A DNA stretch of 5,944 nucleotides from Acidobacteriota bacterium. GTDB lineage: Bacteria; Acidobacteriota; Terriglobia; Acidiferrales; UBA7541. The DNA lies in NCBI GenBank assembly GCA_003131705.1, contig PKUY01000222.1, forward strand, positions 2,736 through 8,679. The letters run 5' to 3'. A model generated the notes under the pieces. It made no database searches, was not told the origin of the DNA, and worked only from the letters and a program-made list of their open reading frames with translations. The first letter of the stretch is position 1; every line of letters starts with the position of its first letter. A program made the translations under genes and the position numbers. Positions 1-5,903 of this stretch are shown here, in pieces.

Positions 1-2389
1 CGATGCGCTCCTGGGACCTTCGCTCGCCGCACAAGCTGACGAATGCCTCTCGTTCGAGATCGAGAATATACTGCTCCGGGACGTTTTGAGCTGCGGTGAT
101 GCCGCCGCCCGCAAGGATATAAGCCAATTTTCGCGCGACGACGCCGTCGTGCTCCGTCGCGTACTCTCCGCGGACCATCATGTGAACCGCGAGCTTCGCC
201 GCGGCGAAAAACTCCTCGCCGAGAACTCGAATCTCCGCCGGAGCGGGCGGGTGATACCCAGCGCGCACCATCGCGAGAGCCGTCTGCTTCGCGTCGGCAA
301 TCTGGCGATCTCGGTTCATGGCGATCAAGTCCGACGGACGGAGGTAGCCGAGCGACCGAGCTTCCTCGGCACTCGTAGAAACTTTCGCCATGGCGATATT
401 TTCAAAGACGGGCCGCAGCGCGTGCATCAAGTCGAGGTTGTCGCCGCCCGCTGCGTGTTCATTCGCACGAATCAACATCTCTTTCGTGCCGCCGCCTCCA
501 GGAACCAGGCCAACTCCTGTTTCGACGAGGCCGATATAAGCCTCGGCTGTGGCATGAATTCTCGCGGCATGGAGCGCGAGTTCGCAGCCTCCGCCAAGCG
601 CCATTCCCTGCGGCGCAGCCACCACGGGGCGCGGCGCGTACTTGATTGCCATGTTCGCGCGCTGGAATTGCCGCACGGCGAGATGAATGTCGTCCCACTC
701 GCCCTCCAGCGCGGTCATCAGCAGGAGCACGAGGTTCGCGCCCGCGGAAAAGTTCGGCACCTGGTTACCGATGACCATGGCTTCGAATTCCGTTTCGAGA
801 CGCGCGACGCCCGCTTGCAGCATCGCGAAAATATCTCCGCCGATTGCGTTCATCTTGGCGTGGAATTCGCAGCACAGTACGCCGTCGCCCAAATCGATCA
901 GGCTCGCTCCGGAATTTTCCTGCACCACGCCGGTACGATCCTTCAGCGACTTCAGAATCAGAATTCCCGCCGGCTCGCGCACCGGTTGCAACGCGTTGGA
1001 AGCGAGATCGAAGTAGCGCGTGTTGCCTTTTTCGGATTCGTAGAAAGATTTCGCCGGCGACCCGAGCGCCTTCGCGACCAGCGGCGGCATCTGCTTCCCG
1101 TCCCGCTGCAGCGCGGTCGCCATTCTTTCCACGCCGACGGCGTCCCACATTTCGAACGGCCCCAGTTCCCAGCCGAAGCCCCAGCGCATCGCGCGATCCA
1201 CATCCACCACGCTGCTCGCGATTTCTGGGACGCGACGCGCTGCGTACAGGCACATTTCGCTCAGACTCGCCCACAGAAAACGATTCGCTTTGTCGCCCTC
1301 TTTCGAATCGAGCGCCGGCCCGACGAGCATCCGCAGCCTCTCGCGCGTGCTCTCGATACTCTTGCCCGCCTCGATCGAATTGAAGTTCGCCTTCTGCCGC
1401 GCGCGGTACTCCATCTTCTGCCAGTCGAGCGTCAGAATTTCCGACTCGCCGCCGGCGCCTTTCACGCGCTTGTAAAATCCGCTGCCCGTTTTTTCGCCGA
1501 GCCAGCCACGCTGGATCATTGCCTCCATCAACGCTGGCACGCGGAACACCTCGCGCGATTCGTCATCCGGAATACCGTCATAGAGGTTCGAGATCACGTG
1601 GACGAGCACGTCGAGCCCGACAATATCAACCGTGCGGAACGTAGCGGAGTTCGGCCAGCCGATTGCCGGGCCCGTACAAGCGTCCACTTCCTCGATGGTC
1701 ATTTCGAGCGACTGCATCTGCCGCATTGCGTGCAGGATTGAGAACGTTCCGATGCGGTTCGCGATGAAATTCGGCGTGTCCTTCGCCAACACAACGCCTT
1801 TGCCGAGCCGCACGTCGCAAATTTCTTCGAGTGATTCGAGAACTTCGGGAAGAGTCTTCGGCCCGGGAATAATCTCGGCCAATTTCATGTAGCGCGGAGG
1901 GTTGAAGAAATGTGCTCCCGCCCAGTGTTTTTGGAAGTCCTCGGAGCGGCCTTCGGCGATCAGGCGAATCGGCAGGCCGGACGTGTTCGATGTGACGAGA
2001 GTTCCCGGTTTGCGGACCTCCTCGACGCGCTCGAAGAGTTTGCGCTTGATTTCAAGATTCTCGGCGACAGCTTCGATGATCCAATCGGCGTCGCCGCACC
2101 ACGCGAGGTTGTCGTCGAAGTTTCCGGGAGTGATCAGACGCGCGATCTCGGGCGTGAAGAACGCTGCCGGGCGCGATTTCTTCGCCGCTTCCAATCCCGC
2201 AAGAACGATGCGATTTCGCACCGTAGGGCTTTCGAGCGTTAGACCTTTGCGCTTTTCATCGGCGTTCAACTCCGAGGGGACGATATCGAGCAGGTAACAC
2301 GGGATGCCCGCGTTGGCCAGGTGTGCCGCGATTCGCGCGCCCATCGTCCCGGCCCCGAGCACTGCGGCTTTTTCGATTTGGCGTCTCAT
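1..2389 (-). CDS. fadN: FadN-like fused 3-hydroxyacyl-CoA dehydrogenase / enoyl-CoA hydratase (C-terminus cut by window edge)
   Basis: Bifunctional beta-oxidation enzyme of the cytoplasm: it hydrates trans-2-enoyl-CoA and oxidises L-3-hydroxyacyl-CoA with NAD+. The frame is open from ATG at 2389 to the window edge (796 codons). The last visible residues, GERRSQERI, match where the family is about a dozen residues from its end. Domain order is dehydrogenase first, hydratase second, as in Bacillus FadN and opposite to FadB/FadJ. Visible motifs: the Rossmann loop GAGTMG (residues 12-17) with Asp35 for NAD ribose; the dehydrogenase triad His160 (HFFNP), Glu172 and Asn211 (NFIANRI); a second dehydrogenase helical segment WGFGWELGPFEMWDAVG (403-419); the oxyanion-hole loop FSAGANL (547-553); and both hydratase glutamates, Glu603 (GGGCELAL) and Glu623 (LVETGVG), 20 apart as in rat crotonase. 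Both activities should be intact. The start aligns with the FadN N-terminus, but no good Shine-Dalgarno precedes it. It is divergent from the patatin-like gene. A thiolase and acyl-CoA dehydrogenase often follow such genes but lie outside this window. Confidence 0.95.
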   Translation of the reverse strand, partial: MRRQIEKAAVLGAGTMGARIAAHLANAGIPCYLLDIVPSELNADEKRKGLTLESPTVRNRIVLAGLEAAKKSRPAAFFTPEIARLITPGNFDDNLAWCGDADWIIEAVAENLEIKRKLFERVEEVRKPGTLVTSNTSGLPIRLIAEGRSEDFQKHWAGAHFFNPPRYMKLAEIIPGPKTLPEVLESLEEICDVRLGKGVVLAKDTPNFIANRIGTFSILHAMRQMQSLEMTIEEVDACTGPAIGWPNSATFRTVDIVGLDVLVHVISNLYDGIPDDESREVFRVPALMEAMIQRGWLGEKTGSGFYKRVKGAGGESEILTLDWQKMEYRARQKANFNSIEAGKSIESTRERLRMLVGPALDSKEGDKANRFLWASLSEMCLYAARRVPEIASSVVDVDRAMRWGFGWELGPFEMWDAVGVERMATALQRDGKQMPPLVAKALGSPAKSFYESEKGNTRYFDLASNALQPVREPAGILILKSLKDRTGVVQENSGASLIDLGDGVLCCEFHAKMNAIGGDIFAMLQAGVARLETEFEAMVIGNQVPNFSAGANLVLLLMTALEGEWDDIHLAVRQFQRANMAIKYAPRPVVAAPQGMALGGGCELALHAARIHATAEAYIGLVETGVGLVPGGGGTKEMLIRANEHAAGGDNLDLMHALRPVFENIAMAKVSTSAEEARSLGYLRPSDLIAMNRDRQIADAKQTALAMVRAGYHPPAPAEIRVLGEEFFAAAKLAVHMMVRGEYATEHDGVVARKLAYILAGGGITAAQNVPEQYILDLEREAFVSLCGERRSQERI

Positions 2390-2392
2390 GAA

Positions 2393-2410
2393 AAGGCTGT
2401 GTGAAGCCTT
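2393..2410. promoter_or_regulatory. Perfect 6-bp hairpin abutting the fadN start codon
   Basis: AAGGCT (2393-2398) and AGCCTT (2405-2410) are exact reverse complements with a 6-nt loop. In the fadN transcript the hairpin ends 3 nt before the ATG. The only Shine-Dalgarno-like bases, GAAGG on the minus strand (2411-2407), are 17 nt from the start and largely inside the stem. It could limit ribosome access, or serve as a small DNA operator. The sequence shows the dyad; its role is inference. Confidence 0.4.
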
Positions 2411-2435
2411 CAGCAGGCCACATCGTTGCAAATGC

Positions 2436-2451
2436 GTCAACGCGGGTCAAC
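2436..2451. repeat. Tandem GTCAAC pair spaced 10 bp, candidate operator in the divergent fadN/patatin intergenic region
   Basis: GTCAAC occurs at 2436-2441 and again at 2446-2451, one helical turn apart, so both copies face the same side of the DNA. The minus strand therefore reads GTTGACCCGC followed by GTTGACGC. Either TTGAC could also act as a -35 for fadN, but no good -10 lies at the right distance. The first copy is also the right arm of a CGTTG/CAACG dyad (2424-2428 and 2438-2442). It may be a regulator site; no known operator consensus is matched. Confidence 0.3.
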
Positions 2452-2482
2452 CGGAAACACCTTTCGAATCGCGGAATTCCTG

Positions 2483-2488
2483 TAAAGT
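2483..2488 (+). promoter_or_regulatory. Weak -10-like hexamer before the patatin-like gene
   Basis: TAAAGT matches four of six bases of TATAAT and would start transcription around 2495, giving a leader of about 17 nt that includes the GAGG ribosome site. No convincing -35 is seen; the nearest candidate, TTTCGA at 2462-2467, has a 15-bp spacer. Treat as tentative. Confidence 0.25.
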
Positions 2489-2501
2489 GTACGCAGCTGT
2501 C

Positions 2502-2505
2502 GAGG
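2502..2505 (+). promoter_or_regulatory. Ribosome binding site of the patatin-like gene (decides the start)
   Basis: GAGG ends 6 nt before the ATG at 2512. This favours that ATG over the in-frame GTG at 2401. The stretch between them would encode a basic, non-conserved-looking peptide, and it would put the start inside the dyad next to fadN. Confidence 0.6.
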
Positions 2506-2511
2506 CGCCGC

Positions 2512-3396
2512 ATGGGACCTTCATCAAACTGGTTTTCTAAGGCTGTTCGAGGCCTGCGATCGTTCGCCTACTCGGGCCCGGGTGGGCGGCCAAAGGTCGG
2601 GCTTGCCCTCGGAGGCGGGTTCGCGCGCGGGATTGCGCACATCGGCGTGCTGCGCGTCCTCGAAGAGCACGATGTCCAGATCGACTTCATCGCCGGCACC
2701 AGCGTGGGCGCGCTGATTGCCGCCACCTACGCGAGCGGAACTTCGCTCGATGAAATGGAACGCCACGGCGGCGATACGCGCTTCCGCGATTTCGGAAGAT
2801 GGACGCTTTCGCGCATGGGCATGGCGTCAAATGAACGCATCGAGCATTTCCTGCAGAAGTTCACCACCGCCCGATATTTCCATGAGATGAAAGTTCCGTT
2901 GAGTATCGTAGCGACGGACCTGATAACCGGGAACTCCGTTCATTTTACCGACGGTGAAATTGGCCCGGCATTGCGTGCGTCCTGTGCGTATCCGGGACTT
3001 TTTCTGCCGGTGGAATATCGCGGACGCTTTCTGGTGGACGGATTTCTGACCGAGACAGTCCCCGCGGAAGCGGCGCGAGAACTGGGAGCAAATCTTGTGA
3101 TCGGCGTGCATCTGGAGCCGGGGCTACTCGACACACGGCCGCGCAACACGATCGAGGTGATCAGCCGCTCGTTTTCAATTCTTCAAACGTCCGCGTCCCA
3201 GCGCTGGCGTACGGACGTGGATATCCTCATCGAGCCCAATGTCCATCACGTTCTGTGGGATGAATTCGTGAAGACGCCGGAGATGGTTGCCGCCGGCGAA
3301 GCCGCGACCCGCGCCGCCATGCCGCGGATTAAGGCCGCACTCGCCGGCGGAATTACAAAGCTGTCCAAGGAGAGAGAATCGTCTGGAGTTACCTAG
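2512..3396 (+). CDS. Patatin-like phospholipase / acyl hydrolase family protein
   Basis: Predicted Ser/Asp-dyad acyl hydrolase (patatin fold) that would release fatty acids from phospholipids or other acyl esters; the true substrate is unknown. The 294-residue protein is essentially one domain, residues about 27-250. Visible motifs: the oxyanion loop LALGGGFARGIAHIGVL with GGG at 34-36 and Arg39; the nucleophile elbow GTSVG with Ser64; the conserved block ASCAYPGLFLPVE (156-168); and the catalytic Asp176 in VDGF, where most relatives have DGG or DGA. The N-terminal ~25 residues are basic, with no signal peptide and no membrane segment, so a cytoplasmic or peripheral-membrane location is likely (the RssA/YchK-type size class). 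The start is chosen from the GAGG site; a longer frame is open from GTG at 2401. It runs divergently from fadN, which would consume its products after CoA activation. A dyad follows 15 nt after the stop. Confidence 0.9.
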   Translation: MGPSSNWFSKAVRGLRSFAYSGPGGRPKVGLALGGGFARGIAHIGVLRVLEEHDVQIDFIAGTSVGALIAATYASGTSLDEMERHGGDTRFRDFGRWTLSRMGMASNERIEHFLQKFTTARYFHEMKVPLSIVATDLITGNSVHFTDGEIGPALRASCAYPGLFLPVEYRGRFLVDGFLTETVPAEAARELGANLVIGVHLEPGLLDTRPRNTIEVISRSFSILQTSASQRWRTDVDILIEPNVHHVLWDEFVKTPEMVAAGEAATRAAMPRIKAALAGGITKLSKERESSGVT

Positions 3397-3411
3397 CCCA
3401 CACTCGCCCCG

Positions 3412-3432
3412 GAATGAGGCGGCTGCTCATTC
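3412..3432. terminator. Hairpin after the patatin-like gene, possible transcription end (no U-tract)
   Basis: GAATGAG (3412-3418) and CTCATTC (3426-3432) form a perfect 7-bp stem with a 7-nt loop. It can be lengthened by two C:G pairs if one G is bulged. It begins 15 nt after the stop codon at 3396, where a terminator would be expected, but is followed by GGCCTGTCGG rather than a T run. It may protect the 3' end or act with a termination factor. Confidence 0.4.
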
Positions 3433-3499
3433 GGCCTGTCGGCACGGTCAACGGTCGCTCTTGCTAACCATCTTCCGCTGGCCGCGTCAAAACGTCTAT

Positions 3500-3569
3500 G
3501 AGGAGCCGAAACTCGGCCGCGATGACACTTGCGACGCCCCAATCATACGCGAGGAGCTTTCGGCTCCTC
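3500..3569. repeat. Overlapping inverted repeats that can form mutually exclusive hairpins
   Basis: GAGGAGCCGAAA (3500-3511) is exactly complementary to TTTCGGCTCCTC (3558-3569), a 12-bp dyad around a 46-nt centre. The right arm can instead pair locally, since GAGGAGC (3551-3557) and GCTCCTC (3563-3569) make a 7-bp stem with a 5-nt loop. The left arm also has its own alternative, GCCGA (3505-3509) with TCGGC (3513-3517), loop 3 nt. The right side lies in the last codons of the minus-strand 110-residue gene and the left side just beyond its stop. On the plus strand the 3551-3569 stem is followed by TTTCT, so it could be a weak terminator for rightward transcription. On the minus strand the long stem is followed by ATAGACGTTTTG. 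Confidence 0.55.
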
Positions 3570-3875
3570 TTTCTCAACCGCAGGCTTCTCTCCAGCAGGC
3601 TTTCCGTCCGCTGATGGCACTTCGCGCAGTTCAATTGCCACGGCCGCGCCATTCCCCTTGCCGCGCTTGGTGAACCACTCGCTCATCGCGGCCGCGAGCC
3701 GCGCCGGGTCGATGCTTAACCCGACCTCCAGACGTCCGTCTCCTGTCGGCAGCGTGTCGTCGAATTCGGCGGAACCGGTAAAATTCCGCATGCAAAAGCT
3801 GTCCAGCCAGCCGAGTGGCACGGGCCGCCGCTCAACGCCGATGCTCATCTCCGCGACAAATTTTCGCGCGTACAT
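3543..3875 (-). CDS. Hypothetical protein, 110 residues, with charged low-complexity tail
   Basis: I do not recognise this protein. It starts at ATG 3875 and stops at TGA 3543-3545. Residues 1-85 look like a small soluble domain with mixed strand/helix character: MSIGVERRPVPLGWLDSF near the start, FDDTLPTGDGRLEVGLSID in the middle, then a helix ARLAAAMSEWFTKRG. Residues 86-110 are rich in Lys, Glu, Pro and Ala, like a disordered tail. There is no signal peptide or membrane segment. No Shine-Dalgarno precedes the ATG; instead an extended -10 ends 9 nt upstream, so the mRNA would be leaderless or nearly so. An alternative start is Met10 (3848), but the GGAG there is too close to that ATG to serve. 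It is convergent with the patatin-like gene and divergent from pckG. Sensible composition and the well-placed promoter support it; overlapping open frames on the other strand lack this support. Confidence 0.6.
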   Translation of the reverse strand: MYARKFVAEMSIGVERRPVPLGWLDSFCMRNFTGSAEFDDTLPTGDGRLEVGLSIDPARLAAAMSEWFTKRGKGNGAAVAIELREVPSADGKPAGEKPAVEKEEPKAPRV

Positions 3876-3884
3876 TTTGAGGGA

Positions 3885-3893
3885 AGTATAGCA
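3885..3893 (-). promoter_or_regulatory. Extended -10 promoter for the 110-residue gene
   Basis: The minus strand reads TGCTATACT, a full TGN extension followed by TATACT (five of six bases of TATAAT). The hexamer ends 9 nt before the ATG at 3875, so initiation would fall at or just before the start codon. No good -35 is seen; TTGGGA (3910-3905) has only a 14-bp spacer. Extended -10 promoters can work without one. Confidence 0.45.
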
Positions 3894-3930
3894 TCGGGCA
3901 CGATTCCCAAGTTTCCGGGACCTAGATGTC

Positions 3931-3959
3931 TTGCATTTCCCTCCCCCGTGCCCTACAAT
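3931..3959 (+). promoter_or_regulatory. pckG: Sigma-70-like promoter of pckG
   Basis: TTGCAT (3931-3936) and TACAAT (3954-3959) are separated by an optimal 17-bp spacer, and each matches its consensus well (four and five of six bases). Initiation is expected near 3966, giving a leader of about 85 nt. The region just downstream is AT-rich, with T6 at 3959-3964 and T7 at 3977-3983, unlike the GC-rich surroundings. A second, weaker -10-like TTTATA lies at 3996-4001. Confidence 0.6.
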
Positions 3960-4022
3960 TTTTTACGTAGCATTCGTTTTTTTCTTAACGCAACATTTAT
4001 AGAGCCGCAGAATTGCGCATTA

Positions 4023-4045
4023 TTCCCGCGCGAGAATTTCGGGAG
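4023..4045 (+). promoter_or_regulatory. Possible Shine-Dalgarno-sequestering hairpin in the pckG leader
   Basis: TCCCG (4024-4028) is complementary to CGGGA (4040-4044), with a further T:G pair outside and an 11-nt loop. The right arm contains most of the pckG ribosome site GGGAGG, so folding would hide it. The stem is short, so the structure may be only transient. Confidence 0.35.
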
Positions 4046-4046
4046 G
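4041..4046 (+). promoter_or_regulatory. Ribosome binding site of pckG
   Basis: GGGAGG lies 4 nt before the GTG at 4051, a strong match at slightly short spacing. It supports GTG as the start; no ATG is available nearby in frame. Confidence 0.65.
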
Positions 4047-4050
4047 CTGG

Positions 4051-5811
4051 GTGTCCACACCACTGGAAAACTTCGTAGAAGAATCGGCGCGTCTTACGAA
4101 ACCATCTAAGATCGTCTGGTGCGATGGTTCGGAGGCCGAAAACGCGCGCCTGGCGGCGAATATGCTGAACGACGGCACGTTCATCGAGCTAAACCAGAAA
4201 ACCTACAAGAATTCTTACCTTCACCGCAGCAATCCGAATGACGTTGCCCGCACCGAAAATCTCACCTTCATCTGCACTCACAAAAAAGAAGACGCCGGCC
4301 CCACCAATAACTGGATGGCCCCATCTGAAGCCAAGGAAAAGGTCCGGCCGCTCTTCGCCGGCGCGATGAAGGGCCGCACGATGTACGTCGTGCCATACGT
4401 CATGGGGCCCGCAACCTCGCCCTACAGCAAAGTCGGTGTCGAGATTACCGACAGCGCGTACGTCGCCGCCAGCATGCGCATTATGTCGCGCATGGGCAAG
4501 GCCGCGCTCGACCGCCTCGGCGATTCCGACAATTTTGTTCCCGGCCTCCATTCACTTGGCGATTTGAATCCTGAACGCCGTTTCATCCTGCACTTCCCCG
4601 AAGAGAAATTAATTTGGAGCGTGGGCTCGGGTTACGGTGGAAACGCGCTGCTCGGCAAAAAGTGCTTGGCTCTGCGCATCGCGAGCTGGATGGCGCGCGA
4701 CCAGAGCTGGATGGCTGAGCACATGCTGATTCTTGGCCTCGAGGACTCATCTGGAAAAGTCACATACATGGCCGCGGCTTTCCCAAGCGCCTGCGGAAAA
4801 ACGAATCTCGCGATGATGGTCTCCGCGCTCGAGAACCAGGGCTATCGCGTCTGGACCGTGGGTGACGATATCGCCTGGATGCATGTTGCATCCGACGGCA
4901 CGCTCCGCGCTATCAACCCCGAGGCCGGATTTTTCGGCGTCGCTCCCGGGACAAACGCCAAAACGAATCCGAACGTAATGACTGCGGTGAACAAGAACAC
5001 GATTTTCACAAACGTGGCAATCACGGAATCGCGCGAGCCCTGGTGGGAAGGAATCGATGCCGCGCCATCCGATGGCATGATCAACTGGAAGGGTGAACCA
5101 TGGACGCCGGGTTCCGGGCCGGCGGCCCAGCCGAACTCGCGCTACACCGTGCCGGCTTTGCAATCGCCTTCTCTGTCCTCGCACTGGGAGGATCCCGAGG
5201 GCGTGCCCATCTCCGCTCTGATTTTCGGCGGACGCCGCGCGCGCCTCGCCCCTCTCGTCTACGAGTCGAACAGCTGGCAGCACGGCGTTTTTGTCGGCGC
5301 CACGATGGCGTCGGAAACCACGGCGGCTGCGACGGGTGAGGTCGGCGTCTCGCGCCGCGATCCGATGGCGATGCTTCCCTTCTGCGGCTACAACATGGCC
5401 GATTATTTCGGTCACTGGCTCGCGATGGGGCCGAAGCTGAAGAACCCGCCAAAAATTTTCCACGTGAACTGGTTCCGTCAGGACGCGAATGGAAAATTCA
5501 TGTGGCCCGGCTACGGAGAGAACGTGCGCGTGCTGAAGTGGATGCTCGATCGCATCGAAGGCCGCGCCGCCGCTACGGAAACGCCCATCGGCAACGTGCC
5601 AACGCCGGCGTCGCTCACGCTCGATGGACTTTCGATTTCGCGCGACACGCTTGACGATCTGCTCCGCGTCGATTCGGGCGACTGGATCGCGGAAGACGAA
5701 GCCGTCGGAAAATTCTTCGAGAAATTCGGCGACCGCCTCCCCGCCGCCATCTGCCAGGAACAAAAAGCTCTCGCCACCCGCCTGACTCGAACGTCCGTGG
5801 TCACGAAGTAA
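4051..5811 (+). CDS. pckG: Phosphoenolpyruvate carboxykinase (GTP)
   Basis: Converts oxaloacetate plus GTP to phosphoenolpyruvate, GDP and CO2, the first committed step of gluconeogenesis from C4 acids, in the cytoplasm. The 586-residue protein (GTG start, TAA stop) is full length for the GTP family, which is unrelated in detail to the ATP-type PckA. Visible motifs, with rat cytosolic equivalents from memory: Arg67 (R87); KGRTMYVVPYVMGP (107-120); GSGYGGN with Tyr195 (Y235); Lys204 and His224, metal ligands (K244, H264); the P-loop FPSACGKTN (244-252) with the reactive Cys248 and Lys250; GDDIAW with Asp272/273; FGGRR (392-396); the mobile lid about 421-435; and the guanine pocket Phe475, Phe483, Tyr488 and Asn491, where Tyr488 replaces the rat Phe530. 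All catalytic positions are present. It has its own promoter and an 85-nt leader, is divergent from the 110-residue gene, and is followed by a non-coding stem-loop. Confidence 0.97.
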   Translation: MSTPLENFVEESARLTKPSKIVWCDGSEAENARLAANMLNDGTFIELNQKTYKNSYLHRSNPNDVARTENLTFICTHKKEDAGPTNNWMAPSEAKEKVRPLFAGAMKGRTMYVVPYVMGPATSPYSKVGVEITDSAYVAASMRIMSRMGKAALDRLGDSDNFVPGLHSLGDLNPERRFILHFPEEKLIWSVGSGYGGNALLGKKCLALRIASWMARDQSWMAEHMLILGLEDSSGKVTYMAAAFPSACGKTNLAMMVSALENQGYRVWTVGDDIAWMHVASDGTLRAINPEAGFFGVAPGTNAKTNPNVMTAVNKNTIFTNVAITESREPWWEGIDAAPSDGMINWKGEPWTPGSGPAAQPNSRYTVPALQSPSLSSHWEDPEGVPISALIFGGRRARLAPLVYESNSWQHGVFVGATMASETTAAATGEVGVSRRDPMAMLPFCGYNMADYFGHWLAMGPKLKNPPKIFHVNWFRQDANGKFMWPGYGENVRVLKWMLDRIEGRAAATETPIGNVPTPASLTLDGLSISRDTLDDLLRVDSGDWIAEDEAVGKFFEKFGDRLPAAICQEQKALATRLTRTSVVTK

Positions 5812-5859
5812 CCGGGCTTTTCGCTTTTAGTTTTGCGAGTGCTCCATCCCTCGTTTTGT

Positions 5860-5903
5860 AGGGTTGGGGCGTTTCCTATAGGGACGCCTCGAACTTTAAC
5901 CCT
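5860..5903. terminator. Compound stem-loop downstream of pckG, possible 3' end structure
   Basis: An inner stem pairs 5866-5875 with 5881-5890 (GGGGCGTTTC with GGGACGCCTC, three G:T pairs) around the 5-nt loop CTATA. An outer stem pairs AGGGTT (5860-5865) with AACCCT (5898-5903), leaving a 7-nt bulge on the 3' side. It lies about 50 nt after the pckG stop. What follows is GCTAAAAAG, not a T run, so it is not a classical intrinsic terminator in the pckG direction. It may be a 3' stabiliser or end a convergent transcript from outside the window. The rest of 5812-5944 shows no gene. Confidence 0.4.

Noticed and set aside
86..1741. A 551-codon open frame on the plus strand opposite fadN.
   Set aside because: It lies wholly antisense to a clearly conserved enzyme. 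Its translation is Arg/His-rich with no domain, as expected from the complement of GC-rich codons. Its length alone is not evidence of a gene.
2401..2511. An upstream GTG start for the patatin-like protein, adding 37 residues.
   Set aside because: The added segment has no conserved look and overlaps the dyad beside fadN. The ATG at 2512 has a properly spaced GAGG.
3412..3432. A FadR-type operator resembling the Bacillus TGAATGA...TCATTCA site.
   Set aside because: The half-sites look similar, but the centre is 9 bp instead of 4, and the site lies after a gene rather than at a promoter.
3287..3673. A 128-codon plus-strand frame overlapping the end of the patatin gene and the small minus-strand gene.
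   Set aside because: It overlaps a solid coding region in another frame, is Pro/Arg/Ser-rich and lacks a ribosome site and any recognisable domain.
4747..5763. A 338-codon open frame on the minus strand opposite pckG.
   Set aside because: Antisense shadow of a complete, motif-confirmed PEP carboxykinase, with skewed Arg/Gly/His composition and no ribosome site worth noting.
5861..5903. An integron attC-like recombination site.
   Set aside because: GTTGGGG and CTTTAAC do not fit the GTTRRRY and RYYYAAC core ends, and there is no cassette array or integrase.
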